Shown: positions 40,055-51,000 of the stretch, one piece after another
Numbering within the stretch: the first letter of the stretch is position 1
How the letters are laid out: each line of letters starts with the position of its first letter
From: Caulochytrium protostelioides
Taxonomy: Eukaryota; Chytridiomycota; Caulochytriomycetes; Caulochytriales; Caulochytriaceae
DNA length: 55,058 bases
Assembly: GCA_003615045.1 (NCBI GenBank)
Contig: ML014235.1
Location: 1 to 55,058 of the forward strand
Direction: 5' to 3'
Position numbers and translations under genes: made by a program
Notes under the pieces: generated by a model
What the model was told of the DNA's origin: nothing
Databases searched by the model: none
What the model saw: the letters and a program-made list of their open reading frames with translations, nothing else

Positions 40055-41065
40055 ATGCGGCGTCCGGTCTGCGGCCCGACGCGCTGGCTCGCGATCGCCG
40101 GACTCCTGCCGCTCCTGCTGGCGGCCCTCGGCGGCGTCCTGCTGCCGTCGCTTCTCGAAACGGCGCCTGACCTCGTCGTCATCCCGGATCTGATCTGCAC
40201 GCAGCTGCTCGATCCGTGCGCCCAGACGCCGTCCATCCGTGATTCGCCGCTGCTGTCGGAGCCGTCGTCGCCGCCGCGCCGCCGCCCGTGGAACGCTGCC
40301 GTCGCCGCCGCCGCCGCCGTGCGCGCCGTGAGCGCCGCCGTCATGCCGCCGTGCACGTGCCCTCCCGACGACACGCTCGAGCACGACGCCGTCGTCCGCG
40401 CCACGAGCCCCGCGGGCGTCGCGTACGACCGGCTCGCGGCCTGCGTGTTCTGCGACATCGCCGACCCGCAGGGCGCGCTGCGGGACCCGTCGCGGCTCGT
40501 GTACGAGGACGAGACGCTCGTCGTGTTCCACGACATCCGGCCCGCGGCGCGCGGGCACCTGCAGGTCGTGCCGCGCCGCCACGTGGGCTCCGTCCGCGAC
40601 CTGGCGGCCGACCAGCTGCGCCTCGTGGCAGCGATGCGCGCCGCGGGCCTGCAGATGGTCGCGCAGCTGTATCCCGGGCTCGCGTCGCCGCCGTCGACGG
40701 CGGCGCTGACGGCGACGGCGGGCGACGGCGAGGACGCGGTCCAGCCGCCGCTGCCGCCGGGCGTCCGGATGGGCTTCCACGTGCCGCCGTTTCACTCGAT
40801 CCACCATCTGCACATGCACGTGATCGTCGAGCCGTTCCGCTCGCGCCTGCTGCGACTCAAGTACTACCGCGGGTGGCGGCGGTCCCACCGCTGGGGACGG
40901 CCGCACGACACCGCTACCGCGTTCGGTGCATCCCCGGCGTCGTGGAAGGCGCAGCGGTGGTCGTGGGCGCGGTGGTGGGTCGATACCGACCTCGTCATGG
41001 CGTCGCTCGCGCAGGCACAGCGGCAGCAACGTCCTGGCACATGGAGCTGGGACTGGGTGACGTAG
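40055..41065 (+). CDS. HIT-domain protein, HINT3-like, with N-terminal hydrophobic anchor
   Basis: This 336-aa member of the histidine-triad superfamily (nucleotide hydrolases/transferases) shows CVFCDIADP at 130-138, VFHDIRPAARGHLQVVPRRH, and VRMGFHVPPFHSIHHLHMHV, with the triad His251, His253 (expected nucleophile) and His255. The VRMGFHxPPFxSIxHLHxH form is that of HINT3 and its fungal relatives, not HINT1 or aprataxin. The first 30 residues include a hydrophobic stretch (LAIAGLLPLLLAALGGVLL), so this version may be membrane-anchored or secreted; an inner ATG (40342) would give a soluble form. It converges on the Rieske gene with 310 bp between stops; that gap holds only an A run and a CACGTG (41221-41226). 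Confidence 0.85.
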   Translation: MRRPVCGPTRWLAIAGLLPLLLAALGGVLLPSLLETAPDLVVIPDLICTQLLDPCAQTPSIRDSPLLSEPSSPPRRRPWNAAVAAAAAVRAVSAAVMPPCTCPPDDTLEHDAVVRATSPAGVAYDRLAACVFCDIADPQGALRDPSRLVYEDETLVVFHDIRPAARGHLQVVPRRHVGSVRDLAADQLRLVAAMRAAGLQMVAQLYPGLASPPSTAALTATAGDGEDAVQPPLPPGVRMGFHVPPFHSIHHLHMHVIVEPFRSRLLRLKYYRGWRRSHRWGRPHDTATAFGASPASWKAQRWSWARWWVDTDLVMASLAQAQRQQRPGTWSWDWVT

Positions 41066-41375
41066 CACGGGCACGCCGTGTGGAAACGTAGCCTGGAGAC
41101 GTAGCGCGGACACGCGCAATTTTCTGGTGTAGGCAAGGATCACGGGTTGGATAGAGAGCGTTTAAAAAAAAAGAAAGATCAGGGAGCGAGAGCGCGCGCG
41201 GGAGAGAGAGGGAAACGGAACACGTGGTGAAGCAGAATAACGTCCGAGCAGGGAGCAGCGTCGATGCACGCAACGCTTTCTGCGTGTTTCCTAGACAGTA
41301 TGGACATGTGGCGAGAGAAGGAAGGAGAAGGAGAAAGGAGGACCGTCGTCAACAGCTCCGGGTTCACTGAACCGA

Positions 41376-42843
41376 TTAACCAATGACGATGGTGCCCTCA
41401 TCTTCGTTGATGTTGTAGGGAGGGATCTCGAGGTTGAGCGGGGCCGGGCCCTTGCGGATGCGGCCGGAGATGTCGTAGTGGGAGCCGTGGCAGGGGCAGT
41501 ACCAGCCGCCGTACTCGCCGGACTCGCCGACGGGCACGCAGCCGAGGTGGGTGCAGACGCCCAGCATGACGGACCACTCCTGGTTCGGGAAGCGCTCGGC
41601 GTCGGTCTGCTTGTCGCGGAGCTCGCTGAGATCGACGCTGTCGGCCTCGGCAATCTCCTCGGCGGTGCGGTGGCGCACAAAGACGGGCTTGCCCTGCCAC
41701 TTGATGAGCAGGTTGGAGCCCTCGGGCACAGCGCTCATGTTGATCTCGCTCTTCGAGACGGCGAGCACATCCGCGGCGGCCGACAGGTTCGAGAGGTAGT
41801 TGGTCACGAGCGCCTTGGCCGAGAACGCGCCGAGCGTCGCGAACGCGCCGACCATCAGGTACGAGAAGGTCTTGTCCGACGTCTCGTCGATGTTCTCCAG
41901 GTCCTTGAACTCGGTCGTCGGCGGCGGGATCTCATAGCGGCTCGCGGCCTCCGATGCCTTCCACGCGGGCACGGGCGGGCGCGCGTCGCCGGAGAACAGG
42001 CGGCGCTGGTGCAAGAACGGCGTGCGGGCTGGTCGATCCGTCAAAGCGAAACAGCGTCGCGTGTCATGGCGATCATGGTATCCGACCATGACAAGCCATC
42101 ACAAAGGAAACGAAGGCAATGCGGGTGAGTTTCAACGGTTCGTCATCATGGTGGAGGAAGCCGGCATACGCGGTCGCGACGGTATTGAGGCCATCGAGGA
42201 CATCGAAGGCATCGAGAGCGTCGACGACATCGAAGACATTGACAGTCGTCACGCAGACAGAGCACAGCGATGGCCAGGCGACCGCGGCGGTGCCGGCGTG
42301 CTGCGGCCTGCGCGACACAGTCGTGTCGGCATCGATATCGACATCGTCTTCGGCATCGGTGGTCGACTCCACGTGTCGTCGCGACGTCGTCGTCGCCGAA
42401 CGCGCTGAAAGCGCGATACAAGCGCCACGCCGGATAGCCAGACGGCAGCCCGGCGTGGGCACACGAGACGAGACCACGCGCGATGCGGCGACCTGAGGGC
42501 TGGCCGCCGATGCCGAGTCGCGCCTTGACCGGACGCGGTCCGCTGTCGATGGCCGTGAGCCATCGCGGCGGGTCGATGCGGCGACGGCGGCGACGGCGGG
42601 AGCGGCGGCCCAGCGGATGCGGGAAAGTTTCTCTTTCACGTTACCCACAAACGCGGTCTGGTTCATACTTTGGCCGAGGGCGCGGGCCGGACGCGCGGGC
42701 GCGGCGGCGGCGTGGTGGCCGTGGCCGAGAAGGGTGGCGGCCGTCGGCGCCGGCGCGGCCGAACGCACGGCGGCACGGGCCGCGCCCGCGGCCGGCGCGA
42801 CAAAGAAGGTGCGGGCAGCCATTTGGCCGTTCAGAGCAGGCAT
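41376..42843 (-). CDS. RIP1: Rieske iron-sulfur subunit of cytochrome bc1, two exons
   Basis: This is the electron-carrying subunit of respiratory complex III. Exon 1 (42645-42843) encodes a mitochondrial presequence (MAARTFFVAPAAGAARAAVR, no acidic residues). Exon 2 (41376-42028) encodes the rest; the 616-nt intron (GTAACG...ACCAG, phase 1) is the longest in the window. The 283-aa protein has a single membrane helix at about 113-135 (YLMVGAFATLGAFSAKALV), the flexible hinge, and the [2Fe-2S] site: C225/H227 in CTHLGC and C244/H247 in CPCHGS, with C230 and C246 for the disulfide. The start could also be the second ATG (42822). The intron assignment rests on joining the presequence to RTPFLHQRRLFSG in phase. 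Confidence 0.92.
42178..42240. repeat. 9-bp repeat inside the Rieske intron
   Basis: Seven 9-bp units of the form GAxGxCATC (for example GAGGACATC, GAAGGCATC, GACGACATC) are arrayed in the intron. On the plus strand they read as an acidic peptide repeat, but there is no gene context for it. Confidence 0.8.
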
Positions 42844-44671
42844 CCTTGATATCCGAAGGGAGGGGGATCACAGCAGGCGGGTCAGGCGGCAAGGCGGAGT
42901 ATGGACGGGTCGCGCGGGACTCGTGGAAACACCAAGCGTCGTGGCCGTCGGGACGTCTGTCGGATGTCGTCTCGCCCACGGAAGGCGCAGGTGCCGGCGA
43001 AGCGCGTGGCGATGCGCGCCATATGCTCGTGCGACGCGTGTCGGTCCCAAAACGCGGGGGTCTTGACATGCATGCGGCCGCCGCCGCCGGCGCCGCCGGC
43101 GCCGCCGTTGCTGCCGCCGCGTGCCGGCCCATGGGCGAGCGCGCCGGCCGCGAGCACGCCGGCGGACGCCGCCGCCGGCGCCGCCGGCGCCGCCACTGCC
43201 GCCACTACCGCCACTGCCGCCGCCGGCCCCCCGCCGGCTCGCTGCCCGCGCGCTCGGGCTCCTGCACACGCCGCTGCGGCGAGCGCCGGCGGGGCATGGC
43301 CGGCGCCCATGCGCGGGCCGCCGACTGTCGCCGACCGAGGAGCGGCCGCGCGCGCACGGGCATGACGAGCCCACCCGCATGCTCGCATGCCCGCATGCCC
43401 GCATGCTCGCTTGCCCGCATGCCTGCTTGCTCGCTTGTCCGCTTGCTCGCTTGTCCGCTTGCTCGCTTGCCAGCTTGCTCGCTTGCTCGCTTGTCCGCTT
43501 GCTCGCTTGCCCGCTTGCCCGCTTGCTCGCCGGCTCGCCGGCAGACGGTCGGTGGCGAGCGAGACGAGTGGCCGAGGCCGTTTCCGGAAAGGACGCACCC
43601 GCGGCGCGGCGCGGCGCGGCGCAGGCGGGCCGGCGGCCGAGGGCGGCATGGCGTGCGTGGCGGGCAGCGAGGCCCGAGCGGGCGGCATGACCGACCCCGC
43701 GAGGAACGTCAAGACGGCGGCAGACGACGGCGGAGGCACAGCGCCGCACGCGAGGCGTGGTCCATGCGTGGTCCATGCGCGATCCGTGGCGATCATACGG
43801 CAGCCGCGGCCAATCGGTACGATCGCTTCGGTGTCGCGGCCGGCCGGCCACACTGACCGCGTCGGAGTTCCGCCCCGCCCGGACGCCAAGCAGGCGGGGG
43901 TGCTCATATCAGCGAGGCCATCAGCCATGACGCGATCACCCATGTCCCTGGTGATCTGGATGAGTCATGCTATGGACCTCAGCGCGGGTCGTCTCCATGC
44001 GAAGGTCTCGCGTCCATCCATCTATCCATCACCTCGTGGGTGACCTGCCGAGACGATGGACGAGGAACACGGTCGATACCGCCGCCAGCTCCGACCTGCT
44101 GCGCCACGCATGCGCGGGCCTGGCCTTCCGCCGACTCGCGGCCGAACGGATGGGGGCTCCGGCGGTCGCCCGCAGCTGCGGTGCGACGGGGACCCTTCGC
44201 CGCGCCGGCGGCGTCGGCCACGGCCTCGGGCAGCGCGGTCCGGCGGCGGCGGTCCTGCTCGACCGCGTAAGACGGGCATCCGGCCTCGTGACGCGTCGAG
44301 CCATGCCGCCCGTCACGCGTCATGGGGTTTCTCCATCCGCTGCATCTCCGCCGATTGGGTGCGGTCCTGTCATTTCATACGCAGGACCGCATCGTGGGCA
44401 CGGCACTTCGGCCACCGCACTTCTCCCGCGTGCTCCTCTCGGGACGGCTCCATCCGTCCGCGCTGCATCTCCGCCATCCCGTCACGCCACCGCCGCGCCT
44501 GCATCGCCGCGCTCCATCCTGGCTCACGTACGCTCGCTGCTCCGCTGCCGGGCGTCTGCGCTGCCGTCGCTCTTCTCTCGCGGCTGCATCCCGCTGCATC
44601 GACCCGTCCCGACGGCTGCGCCTCGCTCGCTTTTCCTTCGCTCGCTCTCGCCCCTGGCGCCTTTCTCCAGT
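42844..44671. other. Intergenic region between Rieske and ValRS, with possible ValRS leader
   Basis: This 1.8-kb head-to-head spacer contains GCC-rich sequence (43080-43240) and a 19-copy 8-bp minisatellite (43377-43528). From 43967 to 44671 the ValRS frame is open with several ATGs (43967, 43997, 44303); the last 60 codons are Arg/Ser/Leu-rich and nearly free of acidic residues, as in a mitochondrial leader. Confidence 0.55.
43377..43528. repeat. 8-bp minisatellite GCTTGCTC, 19 copies
   Basis: Nineteen gapless 8-bp units: the left end is made of GCATGCTC/GCATGCCC variants and the right end of GCTTGCTC/GCTTGTCC/GCTTGCCC. The ordered change of variants shows growth by local duplication, including a 16-bp GCTTGCTC-GCTTGTCC doublet. 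Confidence 0.95.
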
Positions 44672-47600
44672 ATGAGTGACGCCAACGAAGCGCCGGCCTC
44701 GGCGGCCGTGACGCCTGCCGCCGCCGACCCCGCCGGCCAGACCGCTGCCAAGTCCAAGAACGAGGCCAAGAACGAGGCCAAGCGTCTCGCCAAACTCGCG
44801 AAGCTCGAGGCCAAGAAGGCCGCGCAGGCCGTGCAGGCCGCCGCGCTGGCGGCCAAGAAGGCCGCCGCCGGCGCGGTCGCCGAGACGGCGTCCAAAGCGG
44901 CCAACACGGCGCTCAAGGTCGCGGGCGACGCCAGCGAGGGCCCCGAGACGCCCGCGGGCGAAAAGAAGGACCTCAGCGCGCCCATGGCCGCCGCGTACGA
45001 CCCGCGCGCCGTCGAGAAGGCCTGGGACGCGTGGTGGGAGGCCCAGGACGTCTACAAGCCGACCGCGCGCGACGACCACCCCGAGGGCCCCTTCATGCTG
45101 ACGCTGCCGCCCCCGAACGTGACGGGCTCGCTGCACCTGGGCCACGGCCTGACGCTGTCGATTCAGGACGCGCTCGTGCGATGGAACCGCATGCGCGGCC
45201 GCCCGACGCTGTGGCTGCCCGGCACGGACCATGCGGGCATCGCCACGCAGGTCGTCGTCGAGAAGCGCATCGCGCGCGACACCGGCAAGACGCGCCACGA
45301 CCTCGGCCGCGAGCGCTTCATCGAGGAGGTCTGGAAATGGAAGACCGAGTCCGGCGGCCACATCACCAAGCAGATGCGCATCATGGGCGCGTCGCTCGAC
45401 TGGAGCCGCGAGGTGTTCACGATGGACGACAAGCTTTCGAAGGCCGTCACCGAGGCGTTCATTCGCCTCCATGAGAAGGGCACCATCTACCGCGAGACCC
45501 GGCTGGTCAACTGGTGCACGAAGCTCAAGACGGCGCTGTCGAACCTGGAGGTCGAAACCATCGAACTGACCGGCCCGACGATGATGAGCCTGCCGGACCA
45601 CGACCCGTCCAAGAAGTACGAGTTCGGCACGATCATCTCGTTCGCGTACCCCATCGAAAACTCTGACGAGAAGATCGTCGTTGCGACGACGCGTCTTGAG
45701 ACGATGCTCGGCGACACGGCGGTGTGCGTGCACCCGAAGGACGCGCGCTACGCGCACCTTGTGGGCCGCCACGTGGTGCACCCCTTCAACGGCCGCCGCA
45801 TCCCAATCATCGCCGACGAGTATGCCGACCCCGAGAAGGGCACGGGCGCCGTCAAGATCACGCCGGCGCACGACTTCAACGACTATGCCGTCGGCAAGCG
45901 CAACAACCTCGGCTTTATCAACGTGCTCACCGACGACGGCCTCATCAACGAGGAGGGCGGCGAGCGCTTCCAGGGCCTGCGCCGCTTCGACGCGCGTCTG
46001 GCCATCTGCGACGCGCTCAAGCAGCTTGGCCTCTACGTGGAGACGAAGCCCAACCCCATGCAGCTGCCGATGTGCCCGCGGTCGAACAACATTGTCGAGC
46101 CGATGCTGAAGCCGCAGTGGTACGTGAACACGCAGACGATGGCGAAGCGCGCGTGCGACGCCGTCACTGACAAGAAGCTCGTCATCGAGCCCGCCACGAG
46201 CGAGCGCGAGTGGTTCAAGTGGCTCGGGCAGCCGCAGGACTGGTGCATCTCGCGCCAGCTCTGGTGGGGCCACCGCGTGCCCGCGTACCTCATCGAGAAG
46301 GACGGCCGGCGCCTCGACGAGTTCGACCCCCAGAGCTGGGTCTCGGCGCACGACCACGCTGCCGCGCTGGCCAAGGCCGTGGCGCGCTACCCGGACGCCG
46401 CGACGATCGTGCTCCACCATGACGAGGACGTCCTCGACACGTGGTTCTCGTCGGCGCTGTTCCCGTTCTCGACCCTCGGCTGGCCCGACAGCGACTCGGT
46501 GGACCTGCAGCGGTTCTACCCGAACTCGATGCTTGAGACCGGCTGGGACATCCTCTTCTTCTGGGTGGCGCGCATGGTGATGCTCGGCCTCGAGCTGATG
46601 GATGACGTCCCCTTCAAGTACGTCTTCTGCCACGCCCTCGTCCGCGACGCACACGGCCGCAAGATGTCCAAGTCCCTCGGCAACGTCATCGACCCCCTCG
46701 ACGTCGTCAACGGCATCACCCTCGACCAGCTCCAGGAGAAGCTCGCCAAGGGCAACCTCGACCCCGCCGAGCTGCAGCGCGCCCGCGCGGGCCAGCGCGA
46801 GGACTACCCGAACGGCATCTCCGCGTGCGGCGCCGACGCGCTCCGCTTTACCCTGCTCGCGTACACGGCCCAGGGCCGCGACATCAACCTCGACGTCATG
46901 CGCATCGAGGGCTACCGCAAGTTCTGCAACAAGATCTGGAACGCCGTCAAGTTCGCGCTCATGAAGCTGCCCGCGAGCGTGACCCCGCAGCCGCTCACCG
47001 CGACGCTGCAGTACGCGACGCTGGGCGACCGCTGGATCCTCTCGCGCCTCGCGCACGCCGTCCGCGACGTCGACGCCAGCATCCGCGACATGAACTTCAT
47101 GAACGCGTGCTCCGCGATCCACGGCTTCTGGCTCTACGACTTCTGCGACGTCTACCTCGAAACCAGCAAGACCGTCCTCGACGAGGCTGCCAAGGACCCG
47201 CAGGCCGGCGTCGCGGGCTCCGCCGCGCAGTTGCGCCAGCACACGACCGAGCAGGTCCTGTTCCTCTGCCTCGACACGATTCTCCGCCTGATGCACCCCT
47301 TCATGCCCTACCTCTCGGAGGAGCTGTGGCAGCGCGTCATGCAGCGCGCAGGCCCCCACCGCCCCGCCGCCTCCATCTGCGTGGCCGCCTATCCGGAGCC
47401 TGCGCAGTGGACCGTCGACGCGCAGGCCCTCGCCCAGTTCGAGGACGTCCAGGCCGTCTGCCGCGCGGCGCGTTCCCTGCTCTCGGACTTTGCCACCGTC
47501 CGCAACGCCCAGCTCACCGTGCTCGTGACCCCAGACGTTACGGCCGCCGCCGACGCCGCCCGCATCCAGGCCGAGCGCGTGCAGCTGCTCACCGCCGAGA

Positions 47601-47959
47601 AGGCCGTGCTCGTGGGCCTCGTCAAGAACGCCGCGCAGCTGACCGTCGTGACCGACCCCGCCCTGGCCCCGAAGGGCGCCGCCGCGACGTCCGTGATGCC
47701 CGGTATGACCCTGTTCCTCGCGCTGAAGGGCTTTGTCGACCTCGGCGCCGAAGTCGCCAAGCTCCAGACGAAGCGCGCCAAGGCTGAGCAGCTCCTCCAG
47801 TCGTGGGTCAAGAAGACCCAGATCCCGGACTATGAGACGAAGGTTCGCGCCGAGGTGCGCCAGGCCAACGATGCCAAGATCCAGACCTACCAGGCCGACG
47901 TTGCGGCGCTCGACAAGGCCATTGCCGAGATCAACCGTCTGATTGCCGATGCCGAGTAA
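44672..47959 (+). CDS. VAS1: Valyl-tRNA synthetase
   Basis: This class I synthetase charges tRNA-Val. From the ATG at 44672 it has 1095 aa: a Lys/Ala-rich helical N-extension typical of eukaryotic ValRS, then the catalytic core with the HIGH-type motif HLGH at 155-158 (PPPNVTGSLHLGHGL), the editing domain (VATTRLETMLGDTAV, GTGAVKITPAHDFNDY), WCISRQLWWGHRVPAY, and KMSKS at 664-668, followed by the anticodon-binding region and a C-terminal coiled-coil arm. Yeast Vas1 (1104 aa) makes cytosolic and mitochondrial forms from two starts. Here the frame is open for 235 codons upstream with a leader-like basic stretch, so the same arrangement is possible. There is no intron. The stop lies 105 bp from that of ORC1, which is on the opposite strand. 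Confidence 0.96.
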   Translation: MSDANEAPASAAVTPAAADPAGQTAAKSKNEAKNEAKRLAKLAKLEAKKAAQAVQAAALAAKKAAAGAVAETASKAANTALKVAGDASEGPETPAGEKKDLSAPMAAAYDPRAVEKAWDAWWEAQDVYKPTARDDHPEGPFMLTLPPPNVTGSLHLGHGLTLSIQDALVRWNRMRGRPTLWLPGTDHAGIATQVVVEKRIARDTGKTRHDLGRERFIEEVWKWKTESGGHITKQMRIMGASLDWSREVFTMDDKLSKAVTEAFIRLHEKGTIYRETRLVNWCTKLKTALSNLEVETIELTGPTMMSLPDHDPSKKYEFGTIISFAYPIENSDEKIVVATTRLETMLGDTAVCVHPKDARYAHLVGRHVVHPFNGRRIPIIADEYADPEKGTGAVKITPAHDFNDYAVGKRNNLGFINVLTDDGLINEEGGERFQGLRRFDARLAICDALKQLGLYVETKPNPMQLPMCPRSNNIVEPMLKPQWYVNTQTMAKRACDAVTDKKLVIEPATSEREWFKWLGQPQDWCISRQLWWGHRVPAYLIEKDGRRLDEFDPQSWVSAHDHAAALAKAVARYPDAATIVLHHDEDVLDTWFSSALFPFSTLGWPDSDSVDLQRFYPNSMLETGWDILFFWVARMVMLGLELMDDVPFKYVFCHALVRDAHGRKMSKSLGNVIDPLDVVNGITLDQLQEKLAKGNLDPAELQRARAGQREDYPNGISACGADALRFTLLAYTAQGRDINLDVMRIEGYRKFCNKIWNAVKFALMKLPASVTPQPLTATLQYATLGDRWILSRLAHAVRDVDASIRDMNFMNACSAIHGFWLYDFCDVYLETSKTVLDEAAKDPQAGVAGSAAQLRQHTTEQVLFLCLDTILRLMHPFMPYLSEELWQRVMQRAGPHRPAASICVAAYPEPAQWTVDAQALAQFEDVQAVCRAARSLLSDFATVRNAQLTVLVTPDVTAAADAARIQAERVQLLTAEKAVLVGLVKNAAQLTVVTDPALAPKGAAATSVMPGMTLFLALKGFVDLGAEVAKLQTKRAKAEQLLQSWVKKTQIPDYETKVRAEVRQANDAKIQTYQADVAALDKAIAEINRLIADAE

Positions 47960-47990
47960 AACAGGGTCAATCCCTCATTGTCCCCTCATT

Positions 47991-48005
47991 TTTATTTTCT
48001 TTATT
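47991..48005 (-). terminator. Two AATAAA polyadenylation signals for ORC1
   Basis: AATAAA occurs on the minus strand at 47991-47996 and 48000-48005, about 60 bp past the ORC1 stop, in the T-rich convergent gap. Confidence 0.5.
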
Positions 48006-48064
48006 AACCCATCATTTCCCAAGCAGAACACTCGATTCTATGGACTAGCGAGATCCAGGGATAT

Positions 48065-51000
48065 TTAAACCGTGAGGGCCTTGATGAGCAGCTCCGTGAT
48101 CCGCAGATCTTCCTTGCGCCGAGCATGCTCCATCTCGATCACGGCGCGGCTCGGCCGCGCCATCCCCTTCGGCAGCTTGAGCTCCATCGAGACGCCGTCG
48201 CGCACGGTCCGCGTAAGCACTGTGAGCAGATCGGCCTCCGCCACGCCCAGCAGCACCGCCTGCTTGGGCGCGCCGAGCATTGTGTTGACCGCGCCGTGGA
48301 CGCCGAACTGCCGGCCCGTGCCGAGCGGGCCACCCGCAAGGCGCAGCAGCCGCAGGGCCGCAAGCCGCCCGACCGCGGCCATGCGCACGCCGTACGGCAG
48401 CGCCGCAGCGTCCGTGCCGATCTCGTGCGCGAGCCGTTCCCACGCCTCCAGCAGCGCATGCAGCGTAACCGTGGCGCCGTTGCCGCGCGCGACGCCGTCG
48501 CCCGTCGCGCCCGCCGTCCGCAGCGCCCGCGCCGCTGCGACGAGCAGGCACTTATCGGTGATGGACGTCACGCGCGCGAGCGCCACGACTACCGGCGACG
48601 CCATCAGGCCCTGGATCGCCTTGTCGATGTAGTGCATGCACAGCGGCAGCCGCGCCGGGTCGAAGGCGGCGCCGCTGCCGGCGGCCGCGGCGGCGGTCGC
48701 GCCATCCTTCACGCAGCGGCACGCGAGACGGGTGCCGCGGTCGCGGTCGCGCGTAAAGAGCTCGAGCGCGATGCGGCAGATGTCGAGCGCGCGGCGCGCG
48801 TCACCGGAGACCGCGCTGATGCGGCGTGCACAGAGCTCGAGCGCGCGCGTCCCGAACACCGTCGCATTGTCGGCCGCCGCGCTCTCGAGCCGGTGGATCA
48901 GGATCGTCTGGAGCTGGTCGTGCGTATACGGCTGGAAGACGAGGCGCGCGAGGCCCATGCGGCTCGAGACGCGGCTCGAGAGGTGGCGCTCAAGCAGGTC
49001 CATCGTGTTCGCGACGGCGAGCACGATCAAGCGGCTGCCGACATACTGCGGCCAGTCCATGAAGTGGTACAGAATGTCCTGGCGCTTCGTGAGTAGCAGG
49101 TCCAGTTCGTCGACGAGCACGACGGTTGCACGGGCGCGGGGCGGACCACCTGTGCGGGCCGCCAGCGTGAACTCGTCGCTCAGCTTCTGCTGCGCATGGC
49201 GCGGCGACAGACGCTGGCCGTCATGGAGGGCCGCCCACAGCTCCGAATACGCGCGCGACGGGTCTGCGAGGCGCATGCCGTTGAGCTCGACGTACTGGAA
49301 GCACTCGTCGTCGTCGACGCCACCGTTGGCTTCGCGCAGGGCGGCCTGCTCCGCCGCGGACAGCGCGGCCACCTCCTCCGCATACGCGCGGCGCAGGGCG
49401 CGCACGGCCTCGGTGACCGTCGCCGTCTTGCCGGTACCCGGCACGCCCGAGATGTACATGCAGCCGGAGGTCGTCTCGACGAGGTGGTCGTACAGGAACG
49501 TGTAGATCTCCGTATACTCGTTCTCGCGGCACGGCAGGTTCGCGGGCGCCGCGCGGGCATGCAGCGCGCGCCGGATCCGCTGCACCGTCCGCGCCTTCGG
49601 CCCGCCGCCGGCCGCCGGACCTGCTGCCGCGGCCGCTCGTGACGACGGCGCGGAGCGAGACGGCGCGACCCAGAACGGGTTGGTGCCGTCGTCGGCCGGC
49701 GCATCGGCCGCATCGGCATCGTCGCCAGAGGCGAGAGCATCGTCGTCGGGCAGCGGCTCCGCGCGCAGCGGCAGCGTCACGTGGCTCAGCCGCGAGCGCT
49801 TGACCGCTCCGGACGCCGCAGGCCGGCCCAGACGCCGCTTGGCGCCCATCTTGGCTTTCGCTCGCGCTTTCGCTCGCGACCTGGGGGTGGCTTGGGCCTT
49901 CGCCGCAGCAGCCATACGGCGACGATACCGCCGCGGCGCACGGACCACGTCTTCGTCGCTCTCGTCCTCGGACGACTCCGACTCCGACTCCGACTCCGAC
50001 GCTTCGGACGACTCCGATTCGAGCTCGTCGTCCTCGTCCGCCGACGCCGGAGCAGCGTCCCCGTCGTCTGTGTCGGTTTCGGAGCCCGAGTCCGACACCT
50101 CTGCTTCGGAGGCCAAAGCATCGCGAGCCGCTGGTAAGCGCGTGCTGCGCGTGCTGCGCGGCTGCCCGCTGCCGCGCCCCCGTCCACGTCCGCGGGTCGG
50201 CTTCGCCGTTGGCTTCGCCGCCGGCTTCGCGACGGCCGCGGCAGGAACTGGCGACGCCGCGGGCGAACGGCGGCGAGACGTCGTCGCGATCGGCGTCGGC
50301 GCCGCCGGACACAGCGCCGCCAGGCGGTCCGGCAGCGCGTCGCGGTCGATGGGCTGCGGGCGGGCCGCGATCAGGACGGGCCCGCGCAGCGCGGCCGCGG
50401 ACGTGTCGACCGCCGTGGCCGCGGACACCAGGGGCACCCAGCGCGTGCCGCGCATACTGACGGCGCCGTCGGCGGCGGCATCGATGCCGGGCAGCGTGGA
50501 CCACGCCCCCGCTGGGCGGCGGCGACGGCCCATGTCGGCCGGCATGCCCGCCGCGCCCGGGAAGACGGTGTCGCGGACGCGGGCGTAGCCGCACCACCAG
50601 ACGCCGCGCGGGCTCGCCGGCAGATACAGCGACCGCCAGTCGGCATGCGGCGCCGCCAGCGCGTGGCGCAGCGCCTCACGCGCGGCGGCCCAGTGCGCGT
50701 CCCACGCGGCGCGCGACGCGACGACCGTGACGCGGCCCTTGATCTGCTCAGGCGTGATCTTGGACGTCGCGCCCGTGGCGTCGAGGCCGAGCGCGTACAT
50801 GGCGGCGAGCCCATCGAAGGCGCGGTCGGCGTCGCCGTCGGCCGCGGCGAGGAGCGCGGCCGCCGTGCGCCGCGGGTGGCCGAGAGGCACGAGCGCGCGG
50901 ACGCGCACCTCGAAGAGCTGCGTCTTGGGCCACGCGCGGATCCCCTCGATCCGGTAGATGATGTACGTCGAGGGCACGACCACGGAGCGGCGGTGGTCGA

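Noticed and set aside
42178-42240. Acidic repeat protein on the plus strand of the Rieske intron
   Set aside because: The peptide comes from a 9-bp satellite, and the surrounding frame overlaps the Rieske exon in antisense.
43377-43528. CRISPR-like or insertion-element-like repeat array
   Set aside because: Units are gapless 8-mers without spacers or flanking genes; it is an ordinary minisatellite.
44375-47359. A 994-codon open frame antisense to ValRS
   Set aside because: Very high GC at third codon positions removes stops from the antisense frame. The translation is Arg/Val/Leu-biased with no domain, and the sense frame is a complete synthetase.
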